Source: Tenacibaculum adriaticum
GTDB taxonomy: Bacteria; Bacteroidota; Bacteroidia; Flavobacteriales; Flavobacteriaceae
NCBI RefSeq assembly: GCF_008124875.1
Contig: NZ_VNIA01000001.1
Span: 366,943 to 430,942 of the forward strand
Length of the DNA stretch: 64,000 nt
Direction of reading: 5' to 3'
The position numbers and the translations under genes were made by a program. Below the pieces are notes generated by a model. The model saw nothing but the letters and a program-made list of their open reading frames with translations, ran no database searches and had not been told where the DNA came from. Positions 7,498 through 16,367 of this stretch are shown here, in pieces. The first letter of the stretch is position 1, and the number at the start of each line of letters is the position of its first letter.

Positions 7498-10299
7498 ATG
7501 ATAAAAAAATTATTACTAGTTGCATTTGCACTGTTTGGTGGCGCAATGATGGTTGCACAAACCACTATTACGGGAACAGTAAATGATGCGTCTTTAGGTG
7601 GTCCTCTTCCAGGGGCCAACATTAAAGTTTCTAGAAAGGCAGTGGGGACTAACACTGATTTTGATGGAAAATTTACTTTACAAGTAACGGATACACCTCC
7701 GTTTACTATTGAAATTTCTTCGTTAGGATATCATTCTAAAACAGTAGAAATTACCAAAAACAATCAAGATGTTACGGTAGATTTAGAAGAAAATGCTACT
7801 TCTTTGGATGAAGTTGTTGTTTCTGCTTCTAGAACTCCAGAACGTGTTATGGAATCTCCGGTAACTATTGAGAGATTCGATTCAAGAGCAATTAAAAACA
7901 CAACTGCCCCTTCATTCTATGATGGGTTAGAAAATTTAAAAGGAGTAGATATTAACACAAGTAGTTTAACGTTTAAATCGGTAAACACTCGTGGTTTTGC
8001 TGCTTTTGCTAACGAACGTTTCGTTCAATTAGTAGATGGGATGGATAATGCTTCTCCTGCTTTAAACTTTGCTTTGGGTAACTTATTAGGGCTATCTGAA
8101 TTAGATGTAAAAAGCGTTGAAATTCTACCTGGTGCTTCTTCTGCTTTATATGGAGCCAATGCATTTAACGGTATTATGTTAATGACAAGTAAAAGCCCTT
8201 TTAACGATCAGGGTATAAGTGCTGTTATAAAGACAGGATTAACTAGCCAACAGGCAGCTGGCGACAATGAGTTTTATGATGCAAGTATCCGTATGGCTCA
8301 TACATTTGATGATTATTTTGCAGCTAAAGCTTCTTTATCCTACGTAAAAGGTGAAGAATGGCATGCTACTGATTATAGAAATACAACAGGTGTTGGTGGT
8401 ACATACATTCCTGGTTTTAGAGAGGTAGGTAATCCTGATTCTGCAATAGATTATGATGGGGTTAATGTATATGGTGATGAAGTTGGAACAAATATTAGAA
8501 CTGCCTCTGGTTTAGGTATCATCCCTGATGTTCGTGTAACAAGAACAGGTTACAACGAAGTAGATTTAATGAGTAATGAGGCTAAGAGTATGAAATTTGG
8601 AGCATCTCTACACTACCGTCCATTAGGAAATGATAGAGTTGAAATTATTTGGAACTCTAAATATGGTAGAGGTAATACTATTTACCAAGGTCAAAACCGA
8701 TATAATATTGCTAACTTCTTTATGGAGCAACATAAATTAGAAGTAAGAGGTAAAAACTTTTTTGTTAGAGGTTATTATACTGGAGAAGATGCTGGTGATT
8801 CTTATGATACTCGTTTTGCCGGAATTAATATCAACAGACAATGGAAATCCGACGAAGATTGGTTTGGAGATTATATCCAAACATATGCTGGTGCTGTGTT
8901 AACAAATCCTACGATTGATCCAAAAACTGCTCATTTTCTTGCAAGACAAGCCGCAGACACTGGTCGTTTGTTACCAGGAACTGCAGGTTTTAAAGCTGCT
9001 TTTGATAAAGTTACTAATGATCCTGATTTAAAAACAGGAGCAAAATTTAAAGATAATACCAATTTATATCATGCTGATGGTAACTTAAACTTACGTGATT
9101 ATATTGATTGGGCAGAAATTCAATTTGGTGCTTCTTATAGACAATACAATTTGAACTCATATGGTACAATATATACTGATAGTAACGATCCAATTACCTA
9201 TGATGAATATGGAGTTTATACTCAACTACAAAAGAAAATGATGGATGAGCGCTTAAAACTAACAGCTTCTGCTCGTTATGATAAAGCGATAAATTTTGAT
9301 GGAAATGTTTCTCCTCGTGTATCATTGGCATATGCGGCTGGTGAAAGTAAAAATCACAACTTTAGATTGTCTTTTCAAACAGGTTTTAGAAATCCAACAA
9401 CTCAAGATCAGTACATTGGTTTAGATACAGGTGGAGGTACTTTAATTGGTACTGCTGAAGATAACTTAGACAGATTCACTTCTTTACCAATTAATGTTAG
9501 TCCATCGGGTCAAGCCTTATCAGGATTGGGAGCTACAACTACTTATACAGGTAGAGATGCTTTTGAAAACGCTTTTTCTGCTAAATCTATAGAGGCAGGA
9601 AACCCAACTAAGTCAAATTTTGATTTAGTAAAACCAGAAAAAGTAACTTCTTTTGAAGTAGGGTATCGTGGTGCTTTACCAACTGGAGACAACAAATTAG
9701 GGGTTGATTTTAGTGCATATTACAACGACTATAAAGATTTTATTTCTATCAAAAATATTGCCGTACCTTTTTATGGTGTGGCAGGTGATCCTGGTGTTCA
9801 AGGTCAATTAGCATTGGCTGCACTACAAAATGGAGATTATGCTGGTGTTGGTTTTAGAACAAACTCTACTGCAGATATTAGTTCTTATGGTATTGGTTTA
9901 GGATTAGATACTAAAGTTTTTAATGGTTTTAATGTAGGTTTAAATTATACATGGTCTAAGTTTGATTTTGATCAAGCCTCTGATCCTGATTTTGAAGCTG
10001 GCTTCAACACACCAGAACACAAAGTAAAATTACAATTTGGACACACTGATTTGTTTGAAAACTTCGGATTCAATATTAACCTACGTTGGCAAGATGAATA
10101 CTATTGGGAATCTTCTTTCTTAGAAGGCAAAGTAGACGCAAGAACTACCTTAGATGCTCAAATGAACTATAAAATACCTTCTATAAAGTCTGTATTTAAA
10201 GTAGGAGGAGCTAATTTAACTGGTCAAGAATATTTTAGTGCGCCTGGTATTGGTGCAGTAGGTTCTCAGTTCTATATTTCTTGGACAATTAATAACTAA
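7498..10299 (+). CDS. TonB-dependent outer-membrane receptor
   Basis: 933 residues. A signal peptide ends near MMVAQ (residue 21). A carboxypeptidase-regulatory-like beta-sandwich follows (about 22-107, TGTVNDASLGGPLPGANIKV), then the plug domain (about 118-230, with the closing segment PGASSALYGANAFNGIM) and a long beta-barrel. It imports an unknown ligand across the outer membrane using TonB energy. No SusD-like partner follows; instead an SGNH-hydrolase lipoprotein starts four bases after its stop, so the two are co-transcribed. Upstream, TTGTATTTTGCACAA is close to a promoter -7 element but one base short. Confidence 0.93.
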   Translation: MIKKLLLVAFALFGGAMMVAQTTITGTVNDASLGGPLPGANIKVSRKAVGTNTDFDGKFTLQVTDTPPFTIEISSLGYHSKTVEITKNNQDVTVDLEENATSLDEVVVSASRTPERVMESPVTIERFDSRAIKNTTAPSFYDGLENLKGVDINTSSLTFKSVNTRGFAAFANERFVQLVDGMDNASPALNFALGNLLGLSELDVKSVEILPGASSALYGANAFNGIMLMTSKSPFNDQGISAVIKTGLTSQQAAGDNEFYDASIRMAHTFDDYFAAKASLSYVKGEEWHATDYRNTTGVGGTYIPGFREVGNPDSAIDYDGVNVYGDEVGTNIRTASGLGIIPDVRVTRTGYNEVDLMSNEAKSMKFGASLHYRPLGNDRVEIIWNSKYGRGNTIYQGQNRYNIANFFMEQHKLEVRGKNFFVRGYYTGEDAGDSYDTRFAGININRQWKSDEDWFGDYIQTYAGAVLTNPTIDPKTAHFLARQAADTGRLLPGTAGFKAAFDKVTNDPDLKTGAKFKDNTNLYHADGNLNLRDYIDWAEIQFGASYRQYNLNSYGTIYTDSNDPITYDEYGVYTQLQKKMMDERLKLTASARYDKAINFDGNVSPRVSLAYAAGESKNHNFRLSFQTGFRNPTTQDQYIGLDTGGGTLIGTAEDNLDRFTSLPINVSPSGQALSGLGATTTYTGRDAFENAFSAKSIEAGNPTKSNFDLVKPEKVTSFEVGYRGALPTGDNKLGVDFSAYYNDYKDFISIKNIAVPFYGVAGDPGVQGQLALAALQNGDYAGVGFRTNSTADISSYGIGLGLDTKVFNGFNVGLNYTWSKFDFDQASDPDFEAGFNTPEHKVKLQFGHTDLFENFGFNINLRWQDEYYWESSFLEGKVDARTTLDAQMNYKIPSIKSVFKVGGANLTGQEYFSAPGIGAVGSQFYISWTINN

Positions 10300-10303
10300 A
10301 AAA

Positions 10304-11827
10304 ATGAAAAAAATGAAATTTAAATATAGTTGGCTGCCAGTTCTTTTTTTAGGATTAACAGCATGTGATATAAATAATGATTTAGACCCAATTCCTGAAG
10401 ACCCAGCTACTGCAGTAGTTGAATTAAATGGAAATGGTATCGATTTTTCTACCTACGTATCTATAGGAGCTTCTTTTACGGCTGGTTTTACTGACAATGC
10501 TTTGTTTATAGCCGGACAAGAAAACTCTTTTCCAAATATCTTAGCTGAGAAATTTGCTATGGTTGGTGGTGGAGCATTTACACAACCTTTAATGAGTGAT
10601 AACTTTGGTGGTTTAATTTTAGGTGGACAACCTGTGATTAATCCTGCAACTCAAGAGAGATTATTTACTGAAAGATTAATTTTCAATGGTGAAGGACCAG
10701 CACCTTTAGCAAGTGTTAACCCTGCTGCAATGTCAACAACAGATTTTGCACTGAACAATCCTACAGGCCCTTTCAATAATTTAGGAGTACCGGGAGCAAA
10801 GAGTTTTCATCTAATAGCTCCAGGGTATGGAAATTTAGCTAATTTTCCTACAGCAGCTAATCCTTATGCCATTAGAGTTTCAGGAAACACAGATACTTCT
10901 ATTATAGGGTTAGCGGTTAGTCAAAATCCTACATTTTTTACCTTATCAGAATTTGGTGGAAACGATGTCTTAGGATATGCAATATCTGGTGGTGATGGTA
11001 GTGACCTAATTACACCGACTGCAACATTTGATTTTGCTTTAGAGAATGTAACAGCAGCTTTAGTAACTACTGGTGCAAAAGGAGTAATAGCAAATTTACC
11101 ATACATCACAAATTTACCTCATTTTACAACAGTGCCATACAATCCTGTTCCTTTGGATTTAGAAACAGCAACAGCTTTGAATCAAGGCTATGCAACTTAT
11201 AATGGAGGTATTCAAGCAGCTCTTGCCGCATTAACTGGTACTGGGCTATTTACTGAAGAAGAAGCAACAAAAAGAATGATTAATTTTGAAGCAGGCGAAG
11301 GAAATGCAATGGTAATTATAGATGAAAATTTAACAGATTTAGGGGCTATTAATCCTGCATTTGCTGCTTTACCTAAATATAGGCAAGCTACAAAGGATGA
11401 TTTATTTGTATTGCCTCTTTCTTCTTTTATACCACAAGGCTATGGTACTCAAATAGCATTAGAAGATAAGTGGGTCTTAACCCCACAAGAACAAATAGAA
11501 ATTAAAACAGCAACAGATGCATATAACCTAAGTTTAAAAACTACAGCAGAAGCAAATGGGTATGCTTTTGTAGATTTAAATTCATTATTACAACAAGCAT
11601 CTACTAGTGGTATCGCATTCGATAGCTATGTTTTAAGTGCTAATTTAGTTACTGGTGGATTAGTTGGTTTAGATGGTGTGCATTTAACCGCTCGTGGTTA
11701 TGCATTAATGGCAAACAAAATGTTAGAAGCAATTGACTCTACTTATGGCTCTAACTTTGGTAAAGCTACAAACGGTTTAGCAAAAGCGAATGATTTTCCA
11801 ACAAATTATTCTCCTGCTTTACAATAA
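10304..11827 (+). CDS. SGNH/GDSL-type hydrolase lipoprotein
   Basis: 507 residues. Lipoprotein signal with lipid-accepting Cys21 (FLGLTAC), followed by acidic residues, so probably outer-membrane anchored. SGNH blocks are visible: block I GASFTAG (56-62, catalytic Ser58), block III FGGNDVLG (about 215-222, Gly and Asn of the oxyanion hole) and block V DGVHLTARGY (457-466, catalytic Asp457 and His460). The large spacing between blocks indicates inserted segments relative to minimal GDSL esterases. It ends at a strong bidirectional terminator. The likely role is ester cleavage of the ligand handled by the preceding receptor, which is inference from the pairing. Confidence 0.85.
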   Translation: MKKMKFKYSWLPVLFLGLTACDINNDLDPIPEDPATAVVELNGNGIDFSTYVSIGASFTAGFTDNALFIAGQENSFPNILAEKFAMVGGGAFTQPLMSDNFGGLILGGQPVINPATQERLFTERLIFNGEGPAPLASVNPAAMSTTDFALNNPTGPFNNLGVPGAKSFHLIAPGYGNLANFPTAANPYAIRVSGNTDTSIIGLAVSQNPTFFTLSEFGGNDVLGYAISGGDGSDLITPTATFDFALENVTAALVTTGAKGVIANLPYITNLPHFTTVPYNPVPLDLETATALNQGYATYNGGIQAALAALTGTGLFTEEEATKRMINFEAGEGNAMVIIDENLTDLGAINPAFAALPKYRQATKDDLFVLPLSSFIPQGYGTQIALEDKWVLTPQEQIEIKTATDAYNLSLKTTAEANGYAFVDLNSLLQQASTSGIAFDSYVLSANLVTGGLVGLDGVHLTARGYALMANKMLEAIDSTYGSNFGKATNGLAKANDFPTNYSPALQ

Positions 11828-11848
11828 AAATTGTTTTAATCATAAAAT

Positions 11849-11880
11849 AAAAAAGGTTGAGAAATTTCTCAACCTTTTTT
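11849..11880. terminator. Bidirectional terminator
   Basis: A 32-base perfect palindrome, with AAAAAAGGTTGAGAAA on the left arm and its complement on the right. It serves both the receptor/lipase operon and the convergent small membrane gene, whose stop codon overlaps its edge. Confidence 0.85.
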
Positions 11881-12103
11881 ATTTTCTCCACTCTTCTATT
11901 TTCTTATCATCTAAAACATATTTTTTATACTTTCCGTCTTTATAGCGATAATAAATAAAAACAGGCATTAATATGAATGCCATAAAAAACACTCCTAACC
12001 CCATAATAACTTGCGCTTTTTCATGATCAACAGCTAATAAATAAGCCCCTGCAAGCATCCAAAGTAAAAAGATAATAAAAAGAGTTGTAACTACTTTTTT
12101 CAT
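11879..12103 (-). CDS. Small two-helix membrane protein
   Basis: 74 residues with two hydrophobic segments (about 5-25 and 30-50), a short basic loop YYRYKDGKYKKY and a charged tail ending IEEWRK. No family recognised. It is located downstream of glyS but separated from it by a terminator. Confidence 0.65.
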   Translation of the reverse strand: MKKVVTTLFIIFLLWMLAGAYLLAVDHEKAQVIMGLGVFFMAFILMPVFIYYRYKDGKYKKYVLDDKKIEEWRK

Positions 12104-12130
12104 TGATTAAAATTTAGGCTGTAAATCTAC

Positions 12131-12163
12131 AAAATAAAAAATCCCAAGTATATAAACTTGGGA
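12131..12163 (-). terminator. glyS terminator
   Basis: Stem TCCCAAGT (12142-12149) with ACTTGGGA (12156-12163); reading on the minus strand it is followed by a T-rich run. It lies just past the glyS stop. Confidence 0.8.
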
Positions 12164-12187
12164 TACTTATTTTTATACTTTAAGAAG

Positions 12188-13735
12188 CTATGCTTCCATT
12201 TTCATTAACCAAGAACGAACATCTACTTCTTGCTTAATAATGTCTCTTAATTCATCTATTTTAACACGTTTTTGTTCCATTGTATCTCTATGACGAATGG
12301 TTACCGTATTGTCTTCCAATGTATCATGATCAACAGTAATACAAAATGGTGTTCCGTTAGCATCTTGACGACGGTAACGACGACCTACAGCATCTTTTTC
12401 ATCATATGCTACATTGAAATCCCATTTTAAATCTTCAACAATTTTACGAGCAACTTCTGGTAAACCATCTTTTTTAACCAATGGTAAAACAGCTGCTTTA
12501 AAAGGCGCTAATACTGCCGGTAATTTTAAAACAGTTCTTGTAGTATTGTTTTCTAGCTCCTCTTCTACTAATGCATTAGAAAATACAGCCAAGAACATAC
12601 GATCTAAACCTATAGAAGTTTCTAAAACGTAAGGTGTATAACTTGCATTCTCCTCATGATCAAAATATTGTAATTTTTTTCCTGAAAATTCTTCGTGTTG
12701 TTTTAAATCAAAATTTGTACGAGAATGTATTCCTTCTAGCTCTTTAAATCCGAAAGGAAATTTAAATTCTATATCTGTCGCAGCATCGGCATAATGCGCT
12801 AATTTTTCATGATCGTGAAAGCGGTAATTATCTTCACCCATTCCTAAAGATAAATGCCATTTTAATCTTGTCTCTTTCCAATATTTAAACCATTCTTTTT
12901 GTGTTCCTGGTTTAATAAAAAATTGCATTTCCATTTGCTCAAACTCACGCATTCTAAAAATAAACTGACGTGCAACAATTTCATTACGAAAAGCTTTACC
13001 TGTTTGTGCAATTCCGAAAGGAATTTTCATACGTCCGGTTTTTTGAACATTTAAGAAATTTACAAAAATTCCTTGTGCTGTTTCTGGACGTAAATATAAA
13101 TCCATCGCATTTTCAGCAGATGCACCTAGTTTTGTACCAAACATTAAATTGAATTGTTTAACATCTGTCCAGTTTTTACTTCCTGTTAACGGGTCCGCAA
13201 TTTCTAGCTCTTCTATCAAAGCTTTGACATCAGCTAAATCTTCATTTTCTAAAGATTTTCCTAAACGGGATAAAATAGTGTTAATCTTTTCTTGATACCC
13301 TAAAACTCTACCGTTAGTTGCTAAAAATTCTTCTTTATTAAACGCATCACCAAAACGCTTTTCTGCTTTAGCTACTTCTTTATCAATCTTTCCTTCAATT
13401 TTAGCACAATAATCTTCTACTAAAACATCGGCACGATATCTTTTTTTACTGTCTTTATTATCAATTAACGGATCGTTAAAAGCATCTACGTGACCTGAAG
13501 CTTTCCAAGTAGTTGGATGCATTAAAATTGCGGCATCAATCCCTACAATATTTTCATGCATTTGCACCATTGCTTTCCACCAATAGTCACGAATATTTTT
13601 CTTTAATTCAACCCCGTTTTGCGCGTAATCATACACAGCACTTAAACCGTCATATATTTCTGAAGATTGAAAAATATAACCGTATTCTTTAGCGTGTGAT
13701 ATTACTTTTTTAAATTGATCTTCTTGTTTTGCCAT
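12188..13735 (-). CDS. glyS: Glycyl-tRNA synthetase (dimeric, single-chain type)
   Basis: 515 residues, the alpha2-type enzyme found in Bacteroidota. It charges tRNA-Gly. Class II motifs are visible: LRPETAQGIFVNF, motif 2 around GKAFRNEIVARQFIFRMREF, and motif 3 around TSIGLDRMFLAVF. The C-terminal anticodon-binding domain begins around APFKAAVLPLVKKDGLPEVA. A -7 element (TATTTTTG) ends four bases before the ATG. Confidence 0.96.
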   Translation of the reverse strand: MAKQEDQFKKVISHAKEYGYIFQSSEIYDGLSAVYDYAQNGVELKKNIRDYWWKAMVQMHENIVGIDAAILMHPTTWKASGHVDAFNDPLIDNKDSKKRYRADVLVEDYCAKIEGKIDKEVAKAEKRFGDAFNKEEFLATNGRVLGYQEKINTILSRLGKSLENEDLADVKALIEELEIADPLTGSKNWTDVKQFNLMFGTKLGASAENAMDLYLRPETAQGIFVNFLNVQKTGRMKIPFGIAQTGKAFRNEIVARQFIFRMREFEQMEMQFFIKPGTQKEWFKYWKETRLKWHLSLGMGEDNYRFHDHEKLAHYADAATDIEFKFPFGFKELEGIHSRTNFDLKQHEEFSGKKLQYFDHEENASYTPYVLETSIGLDRMFLAVFSNALVEEELENNTTRTVLKLPAVLAPFKAAVLPLVKKDGLPEVARKIVEDLKWDFNVAYDEKDAVGRRYRRQDANGTPFCITVDHDTLEDNTVTIRHRDTMEQKRVKIDELRDIIKQEVDVRSWLMKMEA

Positions 13736-13739
13736 AATG

Positions 13740-13747
13740 CAAAAATA
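13740..13747 (-). promoter_or_regulatory. Promoter -7 element abutting the glyS start
   Basis: TATTTTTG on the minus strand fits TAnnTTTG; four bases (CATT) separate it from the ATG, the same spacing as at the TPR gene (4718-4725). This suggests a leaderless or nearly leaderless transcript. Confidence 0.45.
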
Positions 13748-13780
13748 TAATAAGGTTTTAATATGTCGTATATGAAAACA

Positions 13781-13812
13781 AAAAAAGTGAAGAAATATAA
13801 TTCTTCACTTTT
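13781..13812 (-). terminator. Terminator after the first coiled-coil gene
   Basis: AAAAGTGAAGAA pairs with TTCTTCACTTTT across a six-base loop, 22 bases beyond the stop of the coiled-coil gene at 13835. Confidence 0.75.
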
Positions 13813-13834
13813 AAATTTCTACAAATAATTTAAT

Positions 13835-14737
13835 TTATCTCAATTTTACCACAGAACTTGTTGTATAGATTCCATCTACAAAAACATTTACTTTATATTC
13901 TCCTTCATTAATATCATCTCTATTAACAAGAATTAATGATAAAATACCTAGTTCTTCATTGTCATAATTAGCAATTATTTCATCGCTATATTCAATTTTA
14001 GCATCGTTTTTTAACGTAACGACGCCTTTAGGGGTAATAACATTATTTTTAATGTCTTGTACTTGAACATAGATCTTTTTATTTCCTGGGGCTGTTATTT
14101 CATTTTTAAGAAGTTTAAAATTAATTCTAAAAGCATCCGTTCTACTAGATCTTGAAGTGCTTGTTAATTTACCACTACTTCTTTCTTTCATCGCTTCGAA
14201 ATTAATGGGTGTTGTTTTAATTTGGGCTGCTGTTGAAATTTGGGCTGAGAGTTTTTTATTTGTCTGTTCTAAATCATCATTTCTTTTAGTTAAACTACTC
14301 GCTAATGAATCCTTTTGATTTAAAATTTCCGTAGCAACAATGTTATCTTGCTTTAAATTGTCATTAATAGTACTTAATGAATCTACCTTTGAAAATAATA
14401 TTTTGTTTTGTCTTTCTAATGCCGCTATTTTTCTTCTATATTTTCTAATTAAACTAAAATTAAAAGCTTCTAATTTTCCTACAGAATCTCTTAATGCTAT
14501 AATTTTATTAACTTCTCCTATTAATCTTTTAGATAAATCTTTCTTTTTTACAGATAAATCTTTATAATCATCAATAATCTCATCTAATTCACGTTGAAGT
14601 TCAGTTTTTTCTTCTGCAAATATTTTCTTTAAATCATTATAATCATTATTCTTCTTGTAAGCAAAAATAAGGAGAAAAAGAACTAAGGCGAATAATAGGT
14701 AGGTTAGCACCTTTTTTTTAGAGGATTTTTGGTTCAT
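13835..14737 (-). CDS. Membrane-anchored coiled-coil protein, paralogue A
   Basis: 300 residues: a short basic N-terminus, one transmembrane helix (about 10-26), a long coiled coil (about 35-170) and a C-terminal beta-rich domain (about 190-300). The domain begins at a conserved stretch TSTSRSSRTDAFRINFKLLKNE and ends with an SVVKLR strand. The next gene upstream encodes a clear paralogue with the same architecture. I do not recognise the family; the layout suggests an inner-membrane anchor with a periplasmic C-terminal domain. The two copies share RTDAFR, the KKIYVQV/RKVYVSV strand and the VNRDDI/VNREHI block. Confidence 0.8.
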   Translation of the reverse strand: MNQKSSKKKVLTYLLFALVLFLLIFAYKKNNDYNDLKKIFAEEKTELQRELDEIIDDYKDLSVKKKDLSKRLIGEVNKIIALRDSVGKLEAFNFSLIRKYRRKIAALERQNKILFSKVDSLSTINDNLKQDNIVATEILNQKDSLASSLTKRNDDLEQTNKKLSAQISTAAQIKTTPINFEAMKERSSGKLTSTSRSSRTDAFRINFKLLKNEITAPGNKKIYVQVQDIKNNVITPKGVVTLKNDAKIEYSDEIIANYDNEELGILSLILVNRDDINEGEYKVNVFVDGIYTTSSVVKLR

Positions 14738-14814
14738 ATGTATTTATTTATAGTTATTTAATAGGGTATAACGCTTATAAGCAAGTAAAATTATTTTATT
14801 TTAGAAATATGGAG

Positions 14815-15714
14815 TTAACGAAGTTCTAGCACCCTGTCTCCAACTAGAGTTCCTTCTAGGTAAACACTAACAAGATAATTTCCTTTTTTAATGTGTTCTC
14901 TATTTACTTTAACAAGTGAAACAAGAGAGATTTCAGAATTTCGATAGTCTATATTAAACGTGTCACTATAAACTAATCGACTTCCGTCTTTAAGTATTAT
15001 ATGACCATCTGCAGAGATTACATTTTTATCCATATCAACTACACTAACATACACCTTTCGCTTACCTGGTTTTGCTACCTCGTTTCTCAATAAATTTAAA
15101 GTCAATCTAAATGCGTCCGTTCTTTTAGACCTTGATGTAGTTGTATAGTCCCCATTACTTTTCAATTTCATAGGGGTAATTTCTATACCGTCAACTTCTA
15201 TTTCAGCAGCTTTAAGTACTTTATCTTCTAAACTTTCCTTATATTTTTTTAAGTTTGAATATTTTGCGGCTAATTTCTTGGTGATTTTTCCTTGTTTATC
15301 AAGTTCTTCTTTAACCGTTACATTTTCTACTTTTAAAACGTTATTAGCTTGGTTTAATGAATCAATTCTAGCAAATAATTCTCTGTTTTCTTTCTCTAAA
15401 TTTGCTACTTCTTTTCTAAACCTTCTAATTAAACTATAATTTTTTTCTTGTAAGTTTTTGATCGTATCTCTTAGCTGAATAACTTTTGATCGTTTACCCC
15501 TTAAATTTGTGGATAATTTTATCTTTTTATCAATAACATTATCATAATCGGTAATTATCTTGTCTAATTCAATTTCTAACTGATTTTTTTCTGCTTGAAA
15601 TGCAGTTTGTAACTCTTGGTAATCTTTAGCGTTTTGATATGATAAAAAACCAATAATTAATATAAGTAGTAGTAAAAAGACAATAATGCCTCTGTTTTTT
15701 TTTTCAGAACTCAT
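14815..15714 (-). CDS. Membrane-anchored coiled-coil protein, paralogue B
   Basis: 299 residues with the same plan as paralogue A: transmembrane helix at about 9-25, coiled coil about 30-170, then the conserved TTTSRSKRTDAFRLTLNLL and a beta-rich domain ending DRVLELR. The two copies are collinear without gaps of note, so this is a tandem duplication that has diverged mostly in the coiled coil. A 77-base gap without a terminator separates them, so they are probably one transcription unit. Function unknown. Confidence 0.8.
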   Translation of the reverse strand: MSSEKKNRGIIVFLLLLILIIGFLSYQNAKDYQELQTAFQAEKNQLEIELDKIITDYDNVIDKKIKLSTNLRGKRSKVIQLRDTIKNLQEKNYSLIRRFRKEVANLEKENRELFARIDSLNQANNVLKVENVTVKEELDKQGKITKKLAAKYSNLKKYKESLEDKVLKAAEIEVDGIEITPMKLKSNGDYTTTSRSKRTDAFRLTLNLLRNEVAKPGKRKVYVSVVDMDKNVISADGHIILKDGSRLVYSDTFNIDYRNSEISLVSLVKVNREHIKKGNYLVSVYLEGTLVGDRVLELR

Positions 15715-15757
15715 TTTATTGGGGATAACTTATGATAAACATATATTCGCTAAAATA

Positions 15758-16318
15758 CTATTTTTTAGCACATTTATATATAAATGCAGGAGGAAAGTTT
15801 AGTGGTTCGAAACTTAATGAAATACTATTTCCAAATACATTTTTTAGTTTTTTGTAGTAAGACAAACTATATTGAAACTGCATATACAAGCCATCTTTCT
15901 TTAAAACCTTAAACGATTCTTTTAATATCTTTTTAGATAATTTTTGTGGTAATATCGCTAATGGAAGGCTAGAAATAATATAATCCGCTTTTAAAAAACC
16001 TAATTTTTGAAGTTCTTCATTAAGATGTTCTGCAGATGCTTTAACTATTTTTAACTGTGGATGTTTAATTTTTAACAACTCTCTGTAAAAAGCATCATTA
16101 ATTTCAAAGCATACAAGTGTAGTTTGTGGTTTGATTTTTTTTAGGATGTACTTTGTAACTGCTCCGTTACCTGGGCCAAGTTCTACAATTACATTTGCAT
16201 CTGAAAAATCAATAAACTTAAGTAATTTATCAGCTAAAAAACGAGAACTTGGTACAATTGTGCCTGATGTTTTATAATTTTTGACTGCTTCTTTAAAAAA
16301 ATTAAATTTCTTATTCAA
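15758..16318 (-). CDS. Class I SAM-dependent methyltransferase, PmtA/KsgA-like
   Basis: 186 residues. The N-terminal FFKEAVKNYKTSGTIVPSS and SAM motif I VELGPGNGAVTKYIL (about 44-58) match the group called phospholipid N-methyltransferase or rRNA-adenine-methylase-like; ISSLPLAILP (about 112-121) takes the place of motif IV. The only available start is TTG at 16318; no in-frame ATG exists nearby. That TTG falls inside a TACTTTTG stretch resembling a -7 element, so the exact start is uncertain. The substrate cannot be decided from sequence; a lipid is possible. Confidence 0.75.
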   Translation of the reverse strand: MNKKFNFFKEAVKNYKTSGTIVPSSRFLADKLLKFIDFSDANVIVELGPGNGAVTKYILKKIKPQTTLVCFEINDAFYRELLKIKHPQLKIVKASAEHLNEELQKLGFLKADYIISSLPLAILPQKLSKKILKESFKVLKKDGLYMQFQYSLSYYKKLKNVFGNSISLSFEPLNFPPAFIYKCAKK

Positions 16319-16330
16319 AAGTATTGAAGG

Positions 16331-16338
16331 TATTTTTG
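16331..16338 (+). promoter_or_regulatory. Promoter -7 element for the comF-like gene
   Basis: TATTTTTG fits TAnnTTTG and lies 29 bases before the ATG at 16368. A -33 TTG at the proper distance is not evident. Confidence 0.45.
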
Positions 16339-16367
16339 TATATTACTGTTAAAATTGCCACGCAAAT

